This document shows, piece by piece, positions 54,253 to 64,000 of a DNA stretch of 64,000 bases. How positions within the stretch are numbered: position 1 is the stretch's first letter; each line of letters begins with the position of its first letter. The position numbers and the translations under genes are program-made. This DNA comes from Falciphora oryzae (lineage: Eukaryota > Ascomycota > Sordariomycetes > Magnaporthales > Magnaporthaceae), in contig JNVV01000002.1 of NCBI GenBank assembly GCA_000733355.1, positions 325,278-389,277 of the forward strand, written 5' to 3'. The notes beneath the pieces are model-generated. The model did not search any database and was not told the DNA's origin. It worked only from the letters and a program-made list of their open reading frames with translations.

Positions 54253-54704
54253 TCTAGGGGCGCGGCTATGATTCAAAGAAATAGGCGATGCGAGACAGGC
54301 GGGCTATCATCTCGCCTGTTGAAGACTGCACCGTTTGTGCCTTGCAAGTTGCCTGTCTTATTCATTGCGCTGTTAGAATGGTCTGAAGCCGACGAAATCA
54401 AGCCTTGACTACAATTTGTGGACCGCAAGGATCTGAATTCGATCGCCCCACAGATACATCCTGGCACTTCCACAGCCCAAGAACTCCCCCACTCGTTCAT
54501 GTTCACGATGAAAAGGACGGCGCTTCAATTCTTTTCTGAAATCTCTTCCTGTTTCTTTCCCGTACCCTTCCCCATTCCTGTGTCCATTCCCACCCTCGTG
54601 TCCTTTCCCGTCCATATGCCCTTACTTGTCTGTATCTTGGTTGGCGATGGTGTAGGTGAGTGTTGCCAACCCCCGTCATCGACAAGCCCCAACAGGCAAC
54701 CATT
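54253..54704. other. spacer with CT-rich tract
   Basis: About 450 bp between two minus-strand genes. A pyrimidine-rich stretch (about 54537-54625) contains irregular CATTCCC/CTTTCCC motifs. It could be promoter sequence of the mitochondrial-type gene. No gene supported. Confidence 0.4.
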
Positions 54705-55394
54705 TCAGACGTCATACGGCGACTTCACGGCCCGCCAGTCATCTGGGTCCTGCTCGCCGCCCGTACCCTTCCGCGACTTCTTCTGCTCCGCGCAGTATCC
54801 GTTCCACCACTCCGTGAAGGCCATCCGGTTGTACAGTGCGGTTGGTGCGCCGTTCCCTTCGCCGAAGTCGTACAGGATGCGGTCGCAGTACTTCCACACG
54901 CCCTCGAGGTGCTGTGCGAAGAGCGGCTTCCTATCCACGCGCGCGACGATGACGTTTCCTGGCTGATGCTGCCACTCCATGGGCGCAAAGCCCGTCGTTG
55001 CGTTGATGTTCAGGTAGGTGGCGATCTGGTTTTCGCGGGCCGCGCACTCCTCCGTTCCCAGAAACTTGGTCCCGATGCGACATAGGACCAGAGGGATCTC
55101 GATCAGTGTCGGGGCGGGCAACACGGGCACCGAGAACACCGGATGGTCCTCGGGGATTGTCGTGATATACCAAGGCCGATTTTCGATCCTCTCGCCTTTG
55201 CACCGAATTATCACAGCTTGGATAGGTCCGGGGGCGGTCTCCGCGAGGATCGAGGCGGATGCTGCCGCCGCTATAGCAGCGGCGGTGGTCTCACCGCGAG
55301 AGGGAAGGTTGGCCAGGGGCGCAGGCGCACTGGAACTCTCGTCCTCGGAATCATCGCCGATGTTGTCCCACTTTGAGTAGTCGATAGGCGGCAT
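54705..55394 (-). CDS. small conserved fungal protein starting MPPIDYSKWDNI
   Basis: Single exon, 229 residues from ATG 55394. The N-terminus MPPIDYSKWDNIGDDSEDES resembles a start seen in several fungal proteins of unknown function and, loosely, the Cdc37 N-terminus. The middle and C-terminal parts (RPWYITTIPEDHPVF, IPLVLCRIGTKFLG, QHLEGVWKYCDRILYDFGEG, AFTEWWNGYCAEQKK) look like a folded domain rich in Trp and Tyr. No catalytic motif, signal peptide or membrane helix. It has an Ala-rich linker near 40-55. Function unknown. Confidence 0.75.
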   Translation of the reverse strand: MPPIDYSKWDNIGDDSEDESSSAPAPLANLPSRGETTAAAIAAAASASILAETAPGPIQAVIIRCKGERIENRPWYITTIPEDHPVFSVPVLPAPTLIEIPLVLCRIGTKFLGTEECAARENQIATYLNINATTGFAPMEWQHQPGNVIVARVDRKPLFAQHLEGVWKYCDRILYDFGEGNGAPTALYNRMAFTEWWNGYCAEQKKSRKGTGGEQDPDDWRAVKSPYDV

Positions 55395-55803
55395 GATTCC
55401 AGACTCGCGAGGAAGATCAGCTTGTCAGGTCTTGAAATCTATGGCGTTTGCAGAACAAGATCGAATGCTTTCCATGGCTGCTTGGGCTTCTTGGGCATCC
55501 CTTTATATCCTAGTGTGTTTCCGCGTTTGCTCAACTTCCAGGTACTGAGGTGTCACCAACACGGATATCACGATGTGTTGTGGGTCTAACAAACAGATTC
55601 AGCCAATTGTATCGTGGTCGGCCGTTTGCAGCCCCACAAGTACCTCAATTGCAGTCTCACCTGTGCTTGCTCTACCCCAACATCAACAGCCGCGCTGTCA
55701 TCAAATCAACCCCTGAGACATTGAGACTGGTGATGGACAAGGACGCGACATTGATGGTCCGGTAAACGATTGTGACCAGTGTCCCCTCGTTTACCAACAA
55801 GCC
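55395..55803. other. divergent promoter region
   Basis: About 410 bp between divergent ATGs (55394 minus, 55804 plus). Should carry both promoters. Nothing else seen. Confidence 0.4.
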
Positions 55804-57359
55804 ATGGCGCCCAGCACACTCCTTCCTCGCCGCCTGCGGTCGCGGCGGATCTTCCGCGCGCTGCTGCTTCTCTTCGTGGTCTGGAACGCGGTCGAAGTGC
55901 ATTACATTTGCCGTCGCCTGCAGCAGGCCGCCGCCACGGCCCACCCGCTCCTGGGCTCGGCGCTCGGCCAGTCCGATGCCGGCTCCGGTACCTCCGCCTC
56001 ATCCCCCGACGCCAGCAGTGAAAACAACAATAAAAATGAGAACACCATCAAAGAGCGCCGCTGGCAGGCCGCCGTTGACGGTCTCCAGAAGTCACTCCGC
56101 CTGCAGCGCCCTCCACGTGTCTATATCGCGAGCCTGCACTGGAACAACGAGGCCATCCTGCGCAGCCACTGGAACGCCGCCGTGCTAGACCTCGCGCGTG
56201 CTCTGGGACCTGAGAATGTCTTCGTCGCCATCCACGAGGGCGGCAGCTGGGACCGCTCGGCCGACGCCCTGCGAGAGCTCGACGCCGCGCTGGACAAGCT
56301 CGGCGTCGCCCGCGACATCGTCCTCGACTCCACCACCCATAAGGAAGAGGTCGAGAGGGACGTGCCGCCAGGGACGCCAGGCTGGATCCCCACGTCGCGC
56401 GGCCGCCACGAGCTGCGCCGCATCCCGTACCTCTCGCGCCTGCGCAACCGGTCCCTGGCGCCCCTGCGCGACATGGCCGCGGTTGCCGCCGTCACCGAGG
56501 CCACGGGGAAGAACATTGCCACCAAGAGCGGCCCGCAGCCGCGCACCTTTGACCGCGTCCTCTTCCTCAACGACGTCGTCTTCACCGTCGACGACGTCCT
56601 GGCCCTGCTCGCCACCAACGGCGGCAGCTACGGCGCCGCGTGCTCGCTCGACTTTTCCAAGCCGCCGTCCTACTACGACACCTTTGCGCTCAGGGATGCT
56701 GACGGCCACGAGCACGCCAGCCATACCTGGCCCTACTTCCGCTCTTTCGCCTCGCGCCGCGCCATGAAGCTCAGCGTGCCCGTGCCCGTCAAGAGTTGCT
56801 GGAACGGCATGGGTGAGTTCTTTTCGTTTCCCCTCATTGTTCCTATGCAGCAGGCTCCAAAACTAACATGACACAAAAAGTCGCAATGCCTGCCCGTCCC
56901 TTTACCATCGCAGAAGACCCTCTGATCTTCCGCGGCATCGACGACAGCCTGGCACTGCACCACCTCGAAGGGTCCGAGTGCTGCCTCGTGCACGCTGACA
57001 ACCCGCTCTCGGCCACCAGGGGCGTCTTCCTGAACCCGAATGTCCGCGTCGGCTACAACTCCCAAGCCTACGACGCCGTCCACCCTGCGCCCGGTAAGGC
57101 CTGGCTATCTCCTCTAGAAGTCCTAGTCGGCCTCTGGCGCAACCGACTCCGCCGCCTCACCACCACTCCCGCCATCAAGGAGTGGCGCGTCCGGAAGCTG
57201 GTTGAGCAGTGGAAGAAGGAAGGGGAGGAGGAGACGAGTAGCGATGGCAGCAAGAAGCCTGCAAAGAGGCCGGGGCAAGCGAAACGCGTCGAGGACGGCG
57301 TCTTCTGTCTCATCAACGAGATGCAGGTGCTCGTCGAGAACGGATGGGCCCACGTATGA
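55804..57359 (+). CDS. Cap59/CMT1-family glycosyltransferase (alpha-1,3-mannosyltransferase-like)
   Basis: Exons 55804-56812 and 56881-57359 (68-bp intron, GTGAGT, ACTAACA branch, AAAAG acceptor) give 495 residues. Type II membrane topology: short basic cytosolic start (RRLRSRR), a hydrophobic helix (ALLLLFVVWNAVEV, about 19-32), then a Ser-rich stem and a lumenal domain, as for a Golgi enzyme. Family signatures: VYIASLHWNNEAILRSHW, FVAIHEGGSWD, RVLFLNDVVFTVDDVLALL with an acidic metal-site candidate (NDV), CWNGMVAM across the splice, FRGIDDSLALHHLEGSECC and LNPNVRVGY. Cryptococcal CMT1/Cap59 proteins make capsule or extracellular mannan linkages. In ascomycetes the acceptor is not known. Confidence 0.9.
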
Positions 57360-60300
57360 GGTTGACTGAGAGTCGAGAAGAAATAAGCGAATCCGACCTC
57401 CGCAAGCGAGAGAAGGCAACAAACCGATTGCCTCAACAACACATCTCCGGGGCGTCAAAGCCCTATTACAACAGACGAACCTCTTTTAGAGAGCACCAGT
57501 CGTCAATGGCGAGGCACGATTTGGCCTGCTCACCTCCGGGTATACGTATGCCTACAACACAGGCCATTGTCACCCAGGGTACCGGACAAAGATCCAAATA
57601 TTGGACTACTGACTCAGGGGCCGTTGGAAACGCAGAGCAAGCAGCAAAAGGTGCGATATGCGAGAGCTCGTTAGCAGAGGCGGCAAAGAGGCCTGGGAGT
57701 GCTCCTGAAGAGGATCAGTGTATTACTATGCAAAATATGCTCAGAGGACGCTGGTTTTGGCGGTCCTCTTTGAGGAATAGACCGGCTCGAGATCGAGTCG
57801 ATAATGAGGCGGCTGCGAACAACTGGATATCTAACCAACAGAGGACTCGCCCGCCCTGTTTATGTGCATGCCTTGTCAGCTGTTACCGCTTGAGGCACCA
57901 AGTATGATCGATAAATGAGAAGCACGCTCTATTACCACAACCAGCAACGCATAAGAACATATACCGTCCGCTCTAGATTTGGCTTGTTTTCCCAGTCACT
58001 CCCTTCAAAGAATCGAAGACACGGACTGTGCATGGCATGACCATCCACATCGGTTCACTATGGCCCGCCATCTTGCCGCAACTTCTCCATGATGTCTCCA
58101 GATACCCTTCAGCATTTGGTCAGGAGAGAGAACCCGCGATCTCCAGATCCTTAGGTTTGCATGTGGCCTTTTTTTTCCCGGCCGGTATCAGTTTAGCCGG
58201 AAGCCTGCTACCCGAGACGATCAATGGGCAGCTTGCTTACCAAGGCAGAGGGCATCAAAAGTCACGACGTCGTTATAATAGAGACTCTATTGTTAATATT
58301 GTCAAAATAATATGCGCAAGAGCCAAGAAGCGGGAGGAGGAAGGGAGGACGCGCGCGGCTGGGCATGGCGGGGCCAAATAACACAACAGCTCTCATCCAA
58401 CCGCGTCCCATGTAGGATCGGACAAATCTTGTATCCCATGGATCCGATACCCAATCGGACCGAGTCGGGAAGAGATTGCAAGACTCTCGCCGCTAGGTCA
58501 GACGGCCGGTCGAGGCGGTACGATCCGTTCGGGGGCTACCGGGCGATGTGGTGGCAACAATAATGGAAACTCTGAGATTGGAAGAATACAAAAAAAAACG
58601 TCTTGAATAACAGCCTATTCTCTCGATATTCTATTCCACAATAAGTCACTGTTTGGTACACTTCCCGCCTCAGCTCCGGGAAGCGTCGTCCAATGGTTCC
58701 AAGCTGCGGGTGAAGCGCGAACTCCAAATGGGTAGGGTGTGTATCTCGTTGCCGCCTCGTCGCAAAGCCGGTCAAAAATACCCAAAAGAAACAGAATACA
58801 CAAGACAGCACCATCGGAGACGCCAGTTCATGCTGGGGGCTCCGAAGACCCTAATTTTTCTTTGAGCATCCTCGCACAGCATGGAGAGGTAGTTGCCTGC
58901 TACCAAAGGCAGTGTGACACCTCCAAGGGCCCGGCCGAGGTTGCGCATGGCATGGCATGTAGAAACACCCGATCCCGACGGGTCGCGGCGTCCGCCGCAC
59001 CGGGAGACGGAGAGGGACAAGTAAGAATTTGGGGGATCCCGAGGAGGCTACACGAACGAGGGGGAAGGGATTCGTTTAGCAACTATGCTTCTCTGATCGG
59101 ACAAAGAGATAGGGGAGAGAGCGAGCCAGCCTCCTGGGCGAAGCACGCAGCCGCCCGTCGTCACCCTCAACCCTACACAGATGTCGACACGACGTTCCAT
59201 CTCCCGAATGCACCGGCTCCTACCTAAGTAGATGGTAGCTCGGAACAGCGATGGTGCGAAATCCCCGTATCTGTATGCTTGGTCACACAACTGCACTTCA
59301 CATATCACGGAGTTGCCGTATGCGCTACCACCATCCGTATTTTGTGGTTTTCAGGGGTAAACGAGATATCCGAAGTGTGGTGGAACTTCAAGATATGCCG
59401 GAGGCATATTCTGAACCCAACTCGAGGCCAGCGGCATAGACCATCCTCGCTCCTAAACGCGCTCGCGCCATAGCCTCGAGCAGCCGGACCACCGTCCCCG
59501 AGGAATCCATTGGCCGTCCGTCTCCCCGACCGGCCTGCACTCGCAAGATTGCACCTCTGCTTTGCAGCGTCGCATTGCATCTCGCCGCTCCGAGGCAGGC
59601 CCATCATCCGTCCGAGGTAGTGGTTGCTGCCCTGCATCATTCCCATATCATATGGGATGGATGGGACAGCAGAAACAACATGCGAGGGATAGGGGGGGCG
59701 GCGGGCGAAGTTGAAGCCACCACTGGACAAGACGCACCCACGTCTTCTATGCACCCGGCGCCAACAAAAACGTGGCCGCGATAACATGCGGCCGGGTGTG
59801 GCCACACTGCGCCCGAGGTTGGGGTGAGTTGAGGCCCATTGACTGCCACTGGCAGCCCATCTCACCGATCGACACATCGCCTCGACCCGAAGTCTCACGA
59901 TGCTGCCAGGACAGCCACAGGGTGGCGGACGGTGGCGGTGGCGAGTTGTGTGTAATGTCCGCGTGAGGGTTGGGGCGGCCGTCTGCATGTCGTTCGTTCA
60001 TCTGGAAGCAAACCAACCAACCGTTGATCGTTTTTCTGATATTGGTCTCGGATCCCGCTGCGTTAGCACGCCGGGACAACCGCCACTGGGTATCTGCCGG
60101 CTCAGATATCGCCAAGAGGTCCCAATATGTAGGAGCATTACGCCCAGATGATCTCAGCCCAGAGCTGGTGCGGGGCTTGAGATGTAAGCTGCTCCCGCCC
60201 GCCGCGCCGCCGGAGATGAGGAGAGGCCAGGAGCCGAAAACGATGCGGCCTGCGTGCCTGCATACAAGCCACACCATTCACACCTCCTTACATGCAGAAT

Positions 60301-63300
60301 AAGTAAGCAGGTCGGCAGATGTGGCGAGGGGGATTGGGCGGGGGATATTGCCGATGCTACCCCAACCTCCCCTTCCAACGGTCGTGACCGATAGAAGCAA
60401 CGAGCGTCGCCCAATTAACGAAAGCCGCATTTCCCTCTATCCAAGTTTTGACTGGTCCGACCAGGCTGGGCGGGTTTTATCAGGTCGAGCCCAAGATATA
60501 ATAAAGGACGGGTGATATAACATTAAAAAGCAACCACGCAACAGTCGGAGGGTGGGGGGGTCTCGCGCGCTGCCTGTTCACCTTTGCAGCCGGCCCACAG
60601 AATGCACATACATAGATGGAGATAGCGGATGAGCGTGAGGAGCAAGAAGGCGCTCGTTCCAAGGAAACGGGTACCACAGAACAGGGCTTCTCGGTTCGAC
60701 CAACGGCACGCGAGGAGCAAAGCAGTGGCTGCTGTTGCTGGGCCGAGTGTGAGGGCAACTAGGCGTTCCCGCCTGTGCACCACCCTCGGGGCGTGCTACA
60801 GAGTCACACAGACGGCATTGGCTGTGACGCGGGGCGTAGCATAGGCAGGACAGGCCGCACGAACGGGCGGTCTCAACTTTCTCCGCCTGAATCCCTCTGT
60901 ATCTCTCTCTCAGTCGGTTTCGGAGAAGACATAAAAACACGCACAGGTGGGCGTGTGGTACTACCAACAAACCTAGGTACCTGACGGGTGGCTGCAGACG
61001 CAGGGCCGAAGGAGGATATAAGGGGTGCTCACTCTGTTCCGTATAAATGGCACAGAGCACGCTAGGGATGAGTATCCCCTTACTGCGCTGGGAAGGGAAG
61101 CTGCGACCAGCGGTCAAAGAAAAGAAAGACGGATGTGTGTTTTCTTAAGAACAAGGTAAAATAAGAAAGCACCGAATGCCGTCACGACTACGGAGACAGT
61201 ACCGATCGTCAGGAACGGGCGGCGGCGAGGTGGAGGTTGGGGTTGTCCATCCCTCTCAGCGTCGCAGCCGGAGAGTTTGCACCGCCAGAGATGCCGTTGA
61301 TATTGGATTTGTGATGGCGAGGGTACGCCACGCTGTTCAAGGAGCCGCCGCCGCTTGAACGATGGACGTTTGACAGGGGAACAAAAAGCAAAAATCGCGT
61401 GCGGGCAACGGTTTTTTACTCTGCTGCTGTCGCTGCTATTCTTGGGATGATGGGTGATGGTAACATAACGTTACTGCTGCTGCGTTGCAACGGTGGAATC
61501 CTCCCGGGTCCAGATACAGACTCTCTGGACTCTGGCCATGGCGGTGCCGTGTCGTCGACGCGCGTTGGGCTGAGGCCCAGCCCACCTCGTCCCATCTTTA
61601 ATCTTGCGCCATGTGTGATAAATGGAGTTTGTGGAGGGGATTGAGGCACATTGGCCAGCAGCACATGGGCCGACCCGGCCCAGCCGAGGAGGAGGAGGAC
61701 GGCAGCGACGTTTGCGTGATGTGGTGTGGTTGTGGTCGGGTCGCGCGTGAAGGACAAGTCGGGATAAACGTCGTCACTCTGTTGTTTTCGGGCTCTATTC
61801 CCGTTTCTTTGCCTGGCGGGTCACGAATCTGGGTAGCCGCTGTGTGGGTAGGGATCCCTGGAGACGGCCCCAGGCCGGTGCTCGCCGATGATTGCTTTCT
61901 CTCAAACAAACGAGTTCCCCCTGATTCGCTCAACTGCCAACGTTATCAGGATTTCGAACCCGATCCGTCAGATCCATGACATTGTGGCGCCTGTAACTGA
62001 GTGGGCGTTGTTGCCTCCTCCGTGCCTCATTCGCTTCAGCTCGGCTCAGTGTGTCATACACTCTCTCCATGATATCGAGATTTGAACGGAGATTGAGGAG
62101 TGAGCGCGCTCCCGGAGGACGGCGGCGGGCGTTTTGGTGTGGTGGCATCATCTGCTCCCTCTCCATCCATCCCAAACCAGCCGGGAGGGTTGGCGTTCAA
62201 GGCGCCGATTGCGTGGCAGACAGCCCCGTCTCTTGCGGTCAAGCTTTTTGAACGACAAGACGTGGAACCTGGCTGGGCCCATGTCAAAATGGATCACAAT
62301 AAAGCAGCCTCTTGTTAAACTTCGCTGTCGGGGACGAAAAAGGGCGGGGATGGAACGCAGTCGAGACCAGACGACACCTCTCAGCACCGAAGGTTCGGTT
62401 CCTCGCCACGCTACTCAAAATGATAAATTGGACGGCAGGGCAGCATATGGATACGACCCGTTTGCGTGCCCTGCCTGTTTTTGCATGCACTTGGTAGTTG
62501 GCACAGCGTCCCCGCGCTAGGTTAGGCAGGTGGTAACTGGAGCCCCTGAACCGACCCGTTGTCGTGCACCAAACCAAAAATAAACTGAAAGCTTCAGTAG
62601 CGAGATGTTGACTTTTTCTCTACCTGGGAGTCGGAGCGTCCAATGTTCAATGATAGGGACGCTCAAGATCAATCCGACGCCGCACGCACCAATTGCCATG
62701 CACAGCCTCTCCCAAGCGCGGCCCCTTTTCGCTGTAGAGTGCCTGAGGCCTCTGCGTCTTCGATTTTTTCCACGAGTGCAATCTTGGGTTTCTGCCATCC
62801 CCGTCCCCCGGCTCTCCCGGATTGGCCGGCGGGCGGAGTCCCAACCAGAACCTGGGCTGCTGGGCCCAGGGATGAAGATCACCAAATACGTCATCCGCCT
62901 GAACGCGTTCAAGCCACCCCGGCCACGTCTCGCTGCTAGTGAGGAGACGCTAATGCAAGCCGGGTTCCCAATGGCACCCGATTCGAACCGGTGTTGAGCC
63001 CCGTCGTCAAGGCTTTCCGTTTTGTGCTCCTCCTCTCCACCAGTCCCACATGGGGATTTTCTTCCTCCGGTGCTTTCTCTTTGATCCATCGGGGCGCTCT
63101 CCATTCAAGTGGAGGACGGGCGGGATGTTGCCCATCGAGGTCGATCGCGATCGCCAGAGGAGAAAACGTGCGGGTACTACTTAGTACCTGCCCTATGCGA
63201 TCAAGTGCATGCTCGGATTCTCTGCAAGCGCGACGCGGCTTCTGGAAGACATTTGAGACGAATCAACAGGAGCAGAGCACCGCCCCGGGTACGGCCCAGA

Positions 63301-64000
63301 GCGCACGAGACAGGAAAGACAGACGGGCAGGGGAGCGAGCGCGTGCGGACGCGTCTGAAGGTTCGACACTCGGGGATTTTCCGTCGATGGACCGTCGGAG
63401 CGGGTGTGTGACATCAACAAGATTCTGGGGCCTCCGTACTGCCCGCAATTTCCGCAACCAAGTTTTTGTTTTGTTATCCACCCAGGACTAGGCCGACTCC
63501 GCCGCAGTCGTATCACGGGACAAATCCATGCCGATGCCCCGACCTTTTACTACCCGCCGTTATTAAAATGACAAGAGTTGGTTTTGTGAAAAAAGAACAC
63601 ATCGAGGCTATCGCTGACAAATCGGCTGATGCCGGTGCAGCACACGCGGACGGTCTAACGGAGTGCAGCACGCTACTGCGTGTCTCCAGAGCACCGCGAC
63701 CAGTGTCCGAATCGGGGGCCTGCTGGCCTAGCCATTCCTGGGTGTGGCTTTTTTTTTTTTTTTTTTTTGCCCTCCACGTACGGTCCGCGTCCTTTTGCAT
63801 GTGCACGAGGCGGTACGACCAAGATAGCAGACCCAAATCTCGAAATGCCGGCTGTGTATTGGCCAGGAAGCTATCTCGCCGCGGGGGTTTATCATCATCA
63901 AATAAGAGCAGCCACGTCCGCGCCTGCGTCGGGCTGCGGACATTGGGGTTGTTTCCATCACACCGCATTCTTGATTGACACAAAGGTCAAAAAAGCAAAA
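57360..64000. other. 6.6-kb stretch without a supportable gene
   Basis: No frame here resembles a known family, and no pair of frames is joined by convincing splice sites. The longest frames (227 codons at 59305-59988 minus, 187 codons at 57344-57907 plus, 195 codons at 62517-63104 minus) are rich in Arg/Cys/Ser/Pro and overlap equally long frames on the other strand, as expected by chance in GC-rich DNA. The only obvious simple sequence is a 20-base T run at 63749-63768. The base composition is less even than in the coding blocks, with pyrimidine- and purine-rich patches. It could be a long upstream region of a regulated gene beyond position 64000, or host noncoding RNAs, but the sequence alone does not show either. 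Confidence 0.5.

Noticed and set aside
57344..57907. 187-codon plus-strand frame directly after the Cap59-type gene
   Set aside because: No motif and Arg/Ser/Gln-rich chance composition; its ATG lies inside the end of the upstream coding exon.
59305..59988. 227-codon minus-strand frame in the right-hand gene-free tract
   Set aside because: Arg/Cys/Pro-rich, no domain, and matched by comparable frames on the opposite strand.
62930..63010. tRNA-like T-arm (CCGATTCGAACCGG region) read on the minus strand
   Set aside because: The short palindrome resembles a T-arm, but no matching acceptor stem or anticodon arm was found at the right distance.
1..64000. CRISPR arrays, transposons or RIP-type AT-rich blocks
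   Set aside because: No spaced direct repeats, transposase or reverse-transcriptase motifs, terminal inverted repeats or AT-rich mutated islands were found. The only tandem repeat is the 12-bp minisatellite.

Overview
The window looks like a chromosome segment from a filamentous ascomycete (Pezizomycotina, probably a Sordariomycete). The coding sequence is GC-rich, and most genes carry 0-4 short introns (about 60-150 bp) with GTRNGT-type donors, CTAAC/CTGAC-like branch sites and AG acceptors. There is a solitary 5S rRNA gene and typical fungal families: Zn2Cys6 regulator, Sen1, Chs5, Cap59-type glycosyltransferase and a DUF7708/NACHT-like protein. No prokaryotic, viral or transposase signature was seen. 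Gene models were built by hand by joining open frames at splice sites. Exon edges marked tentative are the weak points.

Layout. 1-12 kb: a Zn2Cys6 regulator, ACC deaminase, amidophosphoribosyltransferase (first step of purine synthesis) and an atypical HhH-GPD DNA glycosylase, all on the + strand. 13-19.4 kb: a 2074-residue Sen1-type RNA/DNA helicase. 19.4-28 kb: an accessory stretch with a broken DUF3445-like gene, two decayed copies of the tail of a TPR protein, a C-terminally membrane-anchored protein, a fragmentary minus-strand gene and a 1106-residue protein of unknown function. 28.7-34 kb: a BAHD-type acyltransferase and three small or membrane proteins of unknown function. 34.4-36.2 kb: an ankyrin-repeat protein. 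36.6 kb: a 5S rRNA gene inside a 2.2 kb intergenic region. 38.4-42.8 kb: a 1404-residue low-complexity protein. 43-49.8 kb: an AAA ATPase and a DUF7708/degenerate-NACHT protein, divergently transcribed. 50-57.4 kb: a short-chain dehydrogenase, Chs5 (exomer scaffold), a probable mitochondrial protein, a small conserved protein and a Cap59-family glycosyltransferase. 57.4-64 kb: 6.6 kb without a supportable gene.

Housekeeping functions (Ade4, Sen1, Chs5) alternate with accessory stretches at about 19-28, 30-36 and 43-50 kb. The accessory stretches hold orphan, broken or STAND-like genes, the kind of gene often linked to fungal non-self recognition. That link is inference from family resemblance only.
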